Assembly (NCBI GenBank): GCA_958009055.1
Contig: OY253650.1
Span: 310,001-374,000 of the forward strand
DNA from: Choricystis sp. odSpoLacu1
Taxonomy: Eukaryota; Chlorophyta; Trebouxiophyceae
DNA length: 64,000 nucleotides
Direction: 5' to 3'
Of this stretch, positions 43,618 to 53,308 are shown piece after piece. The position numbers and the translations under genes are program-made. The number at the start of each line of letters is the position of its first letter. The first letter of the stretch is position 1. A model generated the notes under the pieces. The model was not told the DNA's origin. It saw only the letters and a list, made by a program, of their open reading frames with translations, and searched no databases.

Positions 43618-43791
43618 TCAGTTCCTGTGTGGTTTGACGCGCGTCACCAGGCGCACAACGGCGGCCAGGGTGCGGTGCACGATGACGACGACGGGCAGGA
43701 AGAGCGCGACGGTGGCGAGCGCGAGGTAAAAGTCGGTGGCGGGGAGCGGGATGCGGTGGCCAGCGACGATTGCGCCAGGGGCGGCCGCCAT
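43618..43791 (-). CDS. 57-residue single-pass membrane microprotein
   Basis: Starts MAAAPGAIVAGHRIPLP at ATG 43791 and ends VTRVKPHRN. One strong hydrophobic helix, FYLALATVALFLPVVVIV, is followed by a basic tail, giving an N-out/C-in type small membrane protein. There is no intron. It is packed into the 336 bp between the AP-4 mu start (43576) and the SERINC start (43913), upstream of the former on the same strand. No family recognised. An upstream ORF or a real microprotein are both possible. Confidence 0.5.
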   Translation of the reverse strand: MAAAPGAIVAGHRIPLPATDFYLALATVALFLPVVVIVHRTLAAVVRLVTRVKPHRN

Positions 43792-43912
43792 ATGGGTGTG
43801 GGGGAGGGAAGAGGGAGAGAGTCGGCGAGCGACGACGACGACAAAAGAAGGCGAGAGTGTGAATGGGGCACACAACGCTTCGCCTTTTGGTCCCTCTCTC
43901 TCCGCCAACGCG

Positions 43913-45638
43913 ATGTTCGTCATACCGGCCGCCCTCACCTCGGTCGTCGCCTCATGCGCCGCTTCCTGCGCCTGCTGCGCGGCGGGCGCGGCCGGGCGCG
44001 CGCTGGCCGCGCGGTCGGCGCGCCTCGCCTACGCCGCCTTCTTCTCGGCGTCCCTCGTGCTGGCCTGGGTGCTGAGGCTGGGGGCGGAGCCGCTGGTCAA
44101 GCACCTGCCTTGTGAGTGGTGCAGAAATGAGGGGAGAGAAGGGGCGGGGGCGCGTGCCACGGCGCGCGGGGTGCCCCAGGTGCCAGCGTGGCGCGAGGGG
44201 CGCTCCGCGCGCGGGCAGACGCCCCCGCCTGCCGCGGTGCCAGCGTGCTGGTGACGACACGCGGTCGTGCCAAAGCCGAGGCGACGCGCCCCTGCTCGGA
44301 CAGACCCGTTTTTTTTGTTGCTCACACTCACCCGTCTCCCCACCCACGCCACAGGGATTGCGCGCGCGGTCGGCCCCCACCCGCCCGCCGCCTTCTTTGG
44401 CGAGCAGGCGGTGTACCGTGTCAGCATGGCCTCGTTTGTGAGTCTTTTGTGGTGTGGAGGGTGGCTGTGGTTTTGGCGCAAGGCAAAACATAAGAATCAA
44501 GGCCTCACGTGCACCCCTCCCTCCCCTCTCCTTTCCAAAGCTCTTCTTCACCGGCCTCGCCATCGCCACCTCGGGTGCCCGCACCCGGGGCGACGTCATT
44601 GACGTCCACGTCCAGCACGGCGGGTGGGGCGCCAAGCTGGCGGCCTGGGTGGCGTTGACGCTGGGCGCGTTTTTCGTGCCCGTCGGCGCACTCCCTGTTT
44701 ATGGAGTCTTCGCCCGCGCCGCCTCCATCCTCTTCCTGTGCGTCCAACTCCTCCTGCTGCTTGACTTTGTGTGCGACCTCAACGACGCCGCCGTGGACGC
44801 GGGCGACGATCGCGCGTTGTGGGGGTTGTTGGCCGCGAGCGGCGCGTCGCTCGGAGGGGCGGTCGCGTTCACCGCGGTCTCCCTCCACTTCTTCAACCCG
44901 GCCTCTGCGCCCAATGGCTGCGCCTTCAACATCGCCGCCATCCTGGCCGCCCCGCTCGCGGGCGCCGCCGTCACCGTGCTCGCGCTGTCCCCCGCCGCGC
45001 CGCGCGGGTCGCTGTTTCCCTCAGCTGTCGTCACCCTGTACGCTTCCTACCTCACTTACTCCGCCCTGGTCTCCGAGCCCCATACCTACGCGTGCAACGC
45101 GCTGGGGGTGAGGCTGGATGCGGCGTCCGGGGGGGCCATGGCGGCGGCTGTGCTGCTGGCTGCGGCCTCGGTCGTTTACGCGGCCCTGCGCGCGGGCTCG
45201 TCTGCCGGCCTCCTCTCCCTCGCGTCCGGCGCCGGCCGCGATGGCGACGACGACGCCTCCTCCTTTGACGGCTACACCCCCCTCACCGACCGCGACCTGA
45301 CGTCGGCGGGGCTGGACGGCGTGGCAGGCGCGCGCGTGCTGCCGCCTGATGACGGCGCGGCGGACGCGCCGCCGACCGGGGCCGCCCTCCCGTCCTCCCG
45401 CCCCCCGCCCCGCCCCCTGACCTACTCCTACCCCTTTTTCCACGCCGTTTTTGCCTGTGGTTCGGCCTATTTGGCGATGCTGTTGACGGGTTGGGGCACG
45501 GGCGCGGCCGAGCGCCGCTTGATCGATGTCGGGTGGCCGTCCGTCGCGGTCAAGCTGACGTACGCGTGGGCGGCGCTGGCGCTGTACGCGTGGACCCTGG
45601 TGGCGCCCAGCTTGATGCCAGACAGATTTGATTTTTGA
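43913..45638 (+). CDS. SERINC: SERINC/TDE1 family membrane protein
   Basis: Multi-pass protein thought to take part in serine incorporation into membrane lipids or lipid scrambling. Exons 43913-44111, 44355-44437 and 44541-45638 give 459 residues. About ten hydrophobic helices are visible. Recognisable SERINC features are the Cys-rich first helix (VVASCAASCACCAAGAAG), WIARAVGPHPPAAFFGEQAV (the GxxAVYR region), the YASYLTYSALVSEPHTYACN motif and YSYPFFHAVFACGSAYLAML followed by LTGW near the C-terminus. The loop before the last helices is Asp/Pro-rich. All splice phases agree. Confidence 0.93.
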
Positions 45639-45760
45639 GTTAGGAGGAGGTGTAGTGGCGTGTATGTGTTGTTTTTTGCTTTTCCCTTGTACCTCCAAAA
45701 AAACGTTTTTTTTACTAATCAAACAGGGCTTCTGTGCAGTGCGCCTTTTCTCTGTCCTTC

Positions 45761-47773
45761 TCACCCCTTGACCACGCACAACGGCCTCAGCCGCACACAC
45801 TTGCGCGAGATCCCCGCCGCGTGGCACGCGTCGACGACCGCGCTCACGTCTTTGTAGCTTTCAGGCGCCTCCTCCATGACCAGCTTGGGGGAGGCCACCC
45901 GGATGGCAATTCCCTTCGCCTTCAGCGCCCCCAACACAGTCTCGCAGTCCAGGGTGCGCCGACTCGCGTTGCGCGAGCGCGCGCGCCCCGCGCCGTGGCA
46001 CGTCGACCCAAACGTTTCCGCCATGCCCGTCGCGGTCCCCGTCAGAACGTAGGAGCAGGTGCCCATGGTGCCGCCAATCAGCACGGGCTGCCCCGTCATC
46101 TGGTAGGCGGCGGGGACCAGCGGGTGGTGGGGCGGAAACGCGCGCGTCGCGCCTTTCCGGTGCACGAGCAGCATTTTGCGCTGCCCATCCACCACGTGCT
46201 CCTCCATCTTGGCGATGTTGTGGGACACGTCGTACACGACGTGCATGTCCAGCTCATCGGCGGGCTTGTTGAACACGGCGGCAAAGGCGGAGCGAGCCAG
46301 GAAGGTCATCGACGAGCGGTTGACCCACGCGTAGTTTGCTGCGGCCGCCATGGCACCCAAATACGCCCGCCCCTCCTCGCTCGCGATGCGGGCGCACGCC
46401 AGTTGGCGATCGTTGACCGCGATGCCGTCCCTCGCCATGGCGGCCTCCATGGCCATGAGGGCGTCGGTGGCGACCTGGTGGCCAAGGCCGCGCGAGCCAG
46501 AGTGAATCATCACCACCACTGTCCCCACCCTGTCGATGTCCATGCGCCTCGCGGCGGCGGGGTCGTACACTTCGTCCACGACTTGAACCTCGGCGTAGTG
46601 GTTGCCGGCGCCCAGGGTGCCCATCTGGGGGAGGCCACGTTTCTTGGCGCGCACGGAAACAGCGGCCGGGTCGGCCGCCAACATCCGCCCCGCCTCCTCA
46701 CAGTGCTCCTTGTCTTCAGGCCACGCGTAGCCTTCCCGCAGGGACCAGTCCATGCCGAGCTCGAGGGCGGCTTCCAGGTCGGCCATGGTGGTGGGGATGA
46801 TGCCCTGTGGTGAGTTTTTGGGTGAGAGTTAGTAAGGAGAGGTCAAGGCGTGTCTGCGAGTGCAGCTCTTTGACTTGCCGACCCGCAAACAAAAACTCCA
46901 CCCACCCTCCACCCACCCCTCACCTGCGACCCCACCCCCACAGGGATGTGGTCGAACAATGATTGAGCCAGTTTCTCTTTGACGGGGGCCACGTCGGCTT
47001 CCGTGAGGTTGGTGCGGAGGAGGCGCACACCGCAGTTGATGTCAAACCCGACGCCGCCGGGGGAAACGACGGCGTCGGGGTGGGACACATCGAAGGCGGC
47101 CACGTTGCCGATGGCGAAGCCGTAGCCGGAGTGCAGGTCGGGCATGGCCATGGACATCTGGTGAGGAGGGGGTGGTGTGGGTGGTGAGTGGGTGGGGGGT
47201 GTGGAAACGGAGGAAAGAAAGGGGGAAAGCAAAAAACCCTGAAAGCCCACCCTCTCCCTCCCTCTCTTCAACAACTCACCCCCACAATGCCGGGCAACGC
47301 AGCCACATTCGCCACCTGCTTGACGGCGGGCAGGAAGCCACCGCCACCGCCGCCCCCGCGCGCGACGGAGTCGGCGAGCTCCTCAAACACGAGGGCCGCC
47401 AGTGATTCATCCACGTAGAAGGCGCCGGGGACACGCATGCCGGGCACAAAACCTGGGGCGATGACGTATTTGGTGGGGGTGACTTGGGTGATGTAGGCTT
47501 TTTCCTGTGAGGAGGGATTGGGAGGGGGGGGGGGGGGGGGGGGGGGAACGGTGTTTGAGGGAGAAGGCTTGGTTAAGCGCGTTCAACATCCTTGCACCAG
47601 GCCACTGTATCTGGCCAGTGACACAGGGCGCGGCAGTGGGGGTTCGTCGAGCGCGGGCGGCGACACGCACTAGCCGTCGCACTAGTGCTGGCCCCCGTTT
47701 CGCGTCGCCCCTGTCTCCTCCTCTTGTCTCACACCTCTTCCAGCGTGCGCGGCTTCTGCTTGTCGGTCGTCAT
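45761..47773 (-). CDS. RTCB: tRNA-splicing ligase RtcB
   Basis: Joins 2',3'-cyclic phosphate and 5'-OH RNA ends in tRNA splicing and in the unfolded protein response. Minus-strand exons 47773-47735, 47504-47280, 47157-46924 and 46804-45761 give 513 residues. Catalytic signatures are [27 protein letters not shown] (the Mn-binding Asp and Cys), [32 protein letters not shown] and [14 protein letters not shown] with the guanylated His. The first intron (230 bp) contains 23 consecutive C on the coding strand and a 10 bp palindrome GCACTAGTGC (47679-47688). Head-to-head with the BAH-like gene. Confidence 0.97.
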
Positions 47774-48232
47774 GGTGAGTGGACGGCCCCCCGAGAGGGG
47801 AGAGACGGGGACGGGCAGAGCGTTTTTTGAAGAGAGTGTCTTCTGAATGCGTCGAAATTTTTCGCTCTCGACCCCCGCATTTTTCTCTCTAAAACGTCTC
47901 GGCGGGGATCGCTCCCCTCCCCGCCCCGTGGCACGCGCGGCGTCCACACTCGCAGCACACTGAAACACGCGCCTGCCTCCTCGTCACTTCGGGGCGAGCG
48001 TGGCAAAAGTCGTTGGGAGAAAAGGCCGCCCCATCGACGTCGGCCCCGACCTTTCCCCCCCGCTCGCACCACGCCTGCCCGCGTGGCCGCTGCCGCCCCT
48101 CTGGCCCGCCCCACACGGCCCCATACAGGCACCATACACATCCTTCCCCCCGTGCCCCCCGCCGGCGCCACCGTTCTGCTGCCCCGGTCGACGCGCACCA
48201 CCACATCGCGCTCAGCGTGCTCCCGCCTCCCA
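47774..48232. promoter_or_regulatory. Bidirectional spacer RtcB / BAH-like protein
   Basis: 459 bp between the RtcB start and the proposed start at 48233. The open frames in the right half are Pro-rich and could instead extend the neighbouring protein upstream from non-ATG codons. No clear core-promoter motif. Confidence 0.4.
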
Positions 48233-48676
48233 ATGGCCCGCCCCAAACCCGCCTCCCTGCCCGCCGTCCTGGGCGCGCCCACACCCGCACGCCCACCGCC
48301 CGGCCAGTCCCAACCCGAGGAGCCGTCTCCTGCAGCCAACGCGCGCCCCGTCCGCCGCGCCGCGTCGCAGCCCGTCCCTGGGCGCGCGACGCGAAGGGCG
48401 CTGCGCCTGCCACCGGTTGAGCTGAACGACAACACCACCGCTGCCGCCGCCAACCAGGCTCTGTACAACGCGCTGGCGGCGGGCGATCCGGTGGGCGGGG
48501 TGCACGTGGCGATCTCCAACGGTGATGTTGATGCCACGGCCGCCGCCCTCGGCGTCCGCTACCGCCGCCCGTCGGACGCGGACGCCACAGAAGCGTGGGA
48601 GGTGGCGCTGGTGGGGGCCCGGCTGGCGGCGGGGCTGCTGCCGATGGTGGGACGGGGCGGCTTGCTGGAGCCAGCT

Positions 48677-48716
<40 letters not shown>

Positions 48717-51147
48717 TCGCAGCCCTGTCCCCTCCGCCGCCCGTGCTGACGGCGGACGTCGCATCCTGCCTGGCGTCGCCACGCACGGCCGCGTTGAGAA
48801 GGGTGGCCCTGGAGAGGGATGGCCGGGTGCGGCGGGCGGGCGACGACGCGCGCGCGCGCGCGCGAGCGCGCCGGCTGCGCCCGCCGTGTCGGCATCTGCC
48901 GCGTCAGGACTGGGGCGGGCGGGTGACTCTGAGCCGGTGCGACTGACCGCTGTGGCGCCGCGGGAGCCGCTGGTGGTGGTGGGGGAGCGAGGAGGAGGTG
49001 GGGTTGAGGCTGCGCCACCTGCCGCTTCGTCGCCTCCCTCCCCCCCCCCCCAACACGGAAGCCGCGCACGCGCCGCCCGCGTCTCAGCGGTCGCCGATGG
49101 TTCCATCCCCGCTGGCCGCGTTCCCACCCTCGTCGCAGCCCGACTCGAGACGGGAGGTGGCGTTGGCACCCCCCCCCCCCGCCCAACCCCTCTCCCTCCG
49201 CCCCTTCGCCCCCGCCTCGCTCCCCCTCCATCGTGGCCGACTCGGATCACCCGCCCTCCCCCGCGGCCGCAGTGGCCGCCCTGGCGGCGGAGTGGCCGTC
49301 CCTGGGGTCGCGCCGGCCGCGCTCTGTGGATCCAGCGCCAGACCGCAACGCGGCCGGCCCCCTGACCCGAGTCGCCCGCCGCACGCGGGCCGCGTCGGCG
49401 GCAGCAGCCGCTGCCGCTGCCGCGGCGGGCGACCGCGCGCTGTGGCGCCGCCCGGCGCGCGGGATGGCGGCGTTACGGCCGCTAGCCAAACCGCCATCGC
49501 CGCCGCTGCCGCCCCCCCCCCGCCGGCGTGGACGCTGAACCCACGGCCGCGTCAGCGGCGGTGGCGCCCGTTGTGACCGCGATGGAGTCGGCGGCATCGC
49601 CATTGGCTGCTGGGGCGGGCGACGCGGCGCGGTCGCCCGCGCCGCCGCCGCCGCCCCCTCTCCCCCTTCCGTCGGCGTCCCCGCTGCCCGCGTCGGTTGC
49701 GGCCGCCGCCCTGGACACGGGCCATGGGTTGGCGGCTTTAGTCGCTGCCGTCGCACCGCCCTCGCTGGGGGGCGGCAGCGACGTGCGCCTGCTGGCAGAG
49801 ACGGCGACGGCGGCTGCGGCGGAGGCGTCCCCGCCCGCTGCCGCCGCGGAGGCCTCCCCGCCCGCCGCCGCGGCAGCAGCCTCCCCGCCCGCCGCTGCAT
49901 CGCTCCTGCCTCACTCGGATGACGCGACGACGGTGGGCACCGACGCAGTCCCGGCCACCGCCCCCACGCCCGCGGCGTCGGACGAGGTGAGCTCGCGCCC
50001 TGGCGACGAAAACGAAAATGATGAAAGTGCGGGGGGTGCGCCGCCACCGCCGCCGCCCGCCTCCGTCGCTCCCTCGCTGTCGCTGCCGCCGCCACCACAC
50101 GCGGCGTCGCTGATGCCCAGCGCGATGCACAGGCCCCGCCTGGCGCGGCTGGGCGTGGTGACTCAGCAGTCTGTGTCGCGAGGGGCGGACGCCGCACCTC
50201 CGCCTCCGCCCCCGCCCCCGCCCGCCGCGCGCTTGACGCCGCCACCATCGCTGCCGCCCTGGTATGGTGACGGCGGCGCCGACCCTGGCGATTGGGGGCA
50301 GGTGGCACCGGGGCACGCTGCGCCTCCGCTCGCGGCGCCGCCACCGCCGCCACCCGCACCCCCTCAGCCCGCAGCCTGGCGCGATCCATACGCCTTTCCA
50401 GACGACATGGGCTCGCCCCCCCGCCCCGCCACGCGGGGGCGGCGGCGCGGCAAGCGGGCCGCCCCTGCCGCACCACCCGCGCCCAAGCGCGCGCGCCGCG
50501 CGGTGGCCGCAGCGCCCGTGATGGCGCCCCTCGTTGTGACGACGCGGGGCAGGGTGGCTGCTGCCGCTGCTGCTGCTGCTGCGGTGGCGGCGCCGTCGCA
50601 GTGGGGTGGGGCACCGCCGCCGCGCGCGGTGGCGGTGGCTGTGCCACCCCCACCCCCACCCCCGCCCCAGCCTCGTGCCGCTGTCGCGTGGCACGACCCA
50701 TCGTCCCCCGCGCCGTCACCGTCTGCGCCGCCACCGCGGACCGTCCCTCCCCCCACCTCCGCCAGACGCCACCACGCCGCGGTCACCCTGCCGGACGGCA
50801 CCCGCCTCCGCGTCGGCTCGCCCGCCGCCTTCGCCGCCCCCCCGGGTGAAGCCGGCCCCCGAGCCGGCATCGTGCTGGCCCTGTGGCGGGAGGGTGGGTC
50901 GGGCAGAGGGTATTGTCGTGTCCGCCGTTTTTACCGTGCAGCAGACACACCCTTTGCCTGCCTGTTCCCGGCTGAAGACGCGGTCTTCTTGTTTGAATCC
51001 ACCCACATTGACGACCGCGTCACCCTGGAGTCGGCGTTGGGAGGGGCAGCCGCCGCGGCTGCGGTCGAGGGGGTCGCGGCCGCGGCCGCGCGGCCGCTCG
51101 TGTTTGACCATGGCGCCGACGCGCTGGTGCCGAGGCGGGCAGAGTGA
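48233..51147 (+). CDS. Low-complexity Ala/Pro-rich protein with C-terminal BAH-like domain, frame broken
   Basis: Best start is MARPKPASLPAVLGAP at ATG 48233. Reading continues to the GC repeat at 48847-48864, then changes frame. It changes again at twelve C (49169-49180) and at ten C (49512-49521), ending at TGA 51145-51147. Restored length is about 970 residues. Residues 60-150 (PVELNDNTTAAAANQALYNA) look globular; most of the middle is Ala/Pro/Val, with a (GACGCC)6 repeat coding Asp-Ala pairs and a repeated EASPPAAAA. The last 120 residues have TLPDGTRLRVGS, AGIVLALWREGGSGRGYCRV, RRFYRAADTPF and FLFESTHIDDRVTLESALG, resembling a BAH chromatin-reader domain. A chromatin role is inferred only from that domain. 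Confidence 0.55.
48680..48715. repeat. (GACGCC)6 hexanucleotide repeat
   Basis: Six perfect tandem copies of GACGCC inside the coding sequence, translated as alternating Asp-Ala. Confidence 0.9.
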
Positions 51148-51330
51148 AGGGGTTGTGACCGTTTTGTGTTTTTGAGTTGTGTTTTGGGTTGATCACGCGG
51201 GGTCTTTGCCTTGTTCAGCACGAGAGAAAAACGAAACGAAAAACGAAAACGACGCCCAGACCAAAACGAAAAACAAAGCGGGGGCGAGCGCGCGTCCCCT
51301 GCCTCCTCTCCTCCTCTGCTCCTCCTTGCC

Positions 51331-52550
51331 ATGGCGTCCGTCGAGCAGCTCGTCCTCGACCTGGCCGACCCGTCCACCCGGGAGGCCGCCCTGCTGGACC
51401 TGTCCAAGCGGCGCGAGTCGTTCCCTGAGCTCGCGCCCTGCCTGTGGCACTCGTTTGGCACGATCGCGGCCCTGCTGCAGGTGAGAGAGTGGTGACAGGA
51501 GAGTGGCGTGCGCGTGGGCGTGCCTTGTGGGCGGAGTCGTGGGGCGCGGCCTGCGCATTGGGGTCCGTCTGTCGACGGGCGCCCGCGCCGCGCAGTGAGC
51601 CGGCCCGTCCTCTCGCTCCCGCCCACGCTGGCACGCGTGCTGTGCGTGCTGGCTTCGAACAGCCTCCAGAAACAAGCGTGGGAGCGGCTGCGTGTGCGCC
51701 AAACACTCACACACTACCCCCGCCCCCTTCTTTTTCCTCCCACCAGGAAATTGTCGCCATCTACCCCCTCCTCTCCCCCCCCGCCCTCACCGCGCACGCC
51801 TCCAACCGCGTCTGCAACGCACTGGCCTTGCTGCAGTGCGCGGCCTCGCACGCGGACACGAGGGGCCCGTTCCTGGCGGCCCACGTGCCGTTGTTCCTGT
51901 ACCCTTTTTTGAACACGGTGTCCAAGACGCGCCCGTTTGAGTACTTGAGGTTGACTAGCCTGGGCGTGATCGGTGAGTGTGGGGAGGGTGGTGGTGTGGG
52001 TGGGAGATGGTGGTCAAATCACGCGTGCCGGCCGTTAACAAAAACCCTCCCCCCCACAACCCCAGGCGCTCTCGTCAAAGTCGACGACACCGACGTCATC
52101 AACTTTCTCCTGTCCACTGAGATCATCCCGCTCTGCCTGCGCACCATGGAGATGGGGTCTGAGCTGTCCAAAACGGTTGCCACGTTCATCGTGCAAAAAA
52201 TCCTGGTGGACCCCGTCGGCCTCGCCTACATCTGCGCCACCGCGGAACGCTTCTTCGCCGTCTCCGCCGTGCTGGCGTCCATGGTGGCGTCGTTGCCGGA
52301 CGCCCCCTCCGCCCGCCTGCTCAAGCACGTGACGCGGTGCTACCTGCGCCTCTCCGACAATGCGCGCGCGCGCGAAGCGCTGCGCCAGTGCCTGCCCCCC
52401 CTCCTCCTGGACGCCGCCTTCACCGCCTGCCTGAAGGACGACATGCAGACGCGGGGATGGTTGGCCCAGCTGCTGGTGAATGTGGGCAGACCGCACTCGG
52501 ACCCCGCGTTTGCGGCGGTTGTCACTGAACCGACGCCGCTCGCGTCGTAG
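51331..52550 (+). CDS. CNOT9: CCR4-NOT complex subunit 9 (CAF40/RQCD1)
   Basis: Armadillo-repeat subunit that docks silencing factors to the CCR4-NOT deadenylase. Exons 51331-51480, 51747-51972 and 52066-52550 give 286 residues, the usual core length. Signatures are [103 protein letters not shown] and a terminal LLVNVG. The conserved surface residues for Trp-motif binding lie in these segments. The start has a strong GCCATGG context. Confidence 0.96.
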
Positions 52551-53308
52551 AATCAAAAAGTGAGAGAGACCTGTTTTCTGTTTTTGGTGGCGGGTGTGTG
52601 TGTGTGTGCAATTTGGTTTTGGAGGGGCAGTTGTTTGTCGCAACAGGCAACAGGGGCGGTGTGTGCCTGTGGCTGAAGGTGCGGGCGCACGTTGTTTTGG
52701 CAAGCGGGCGCGCATGGTCTTCACTCTTCGCGCTCTTTTTTGGTGGGCACTGCGGCGTCCCTCCACCTCGCCTCTCTCACCTGCACGCGAGCGACTCTCG
52801 AGAGGTGAGCCCCCACGCCAAAGGGGTCGTGCGCGTCTGGGGCAGGGGCGGCGCGGCCGAGGGAGGGGGGAAAAGGCGCGCGCGTCTCGCACACACATTC
52901 CGCGACGCAGGGACGCCCCCCTCGACCCCCGCCCTCGCGTACCGCCCGCCTGGATGCACAGCTATGCACATTAACGTGCGTCTGGGTGCAGTTTGGCGGC
53001 TTGTAAGCGCCTGTACGCGGCCTTTCCACCGGTCCTAGTGCGCCGCATGGACCGCGCGCGCGCCATGGGCACGCCGCCCCGCCCCCCCCGCCGCCCTGTG
53101 ACCTCTCCCGCCCTGTGACCACCGCCACAGGCGGTGTGTCAACATGGTAGAGCGTACTCATGGGTCAGAGTGCGCCACGAGGCCGGAATCGAGGTCCCGT
53201 GACCGCGCGCACGCGCGGCACACTCCGTTGTCGTTCGCCGCTGGTTTGGCCAACAAACACACGCCCGACACACGCCCCACAGACCCGCCACACACCACAC
53301 CATCATCA
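52551..53308. other. 758 bp intergenic region with clustered hairpins
   Basis: The longest gap of the window. It contains GT repeats near 52590-52610, a palindrome CTCTCGAGAG (52795-52804) within a larger CTCACCT/AGGTGAG inverted repeat, and three hairpins between 53118 and 53206, described among the findings as degenerate tRNA-like. No protein gene is supported. Confidence 0.55.

Noticed and set aside
52721..53161. Possible minus-strand gene in the long intergenic gap
   Set aside because: The 146-codon frame has no domain or coding-like composition and overlaps hairpin sequences.
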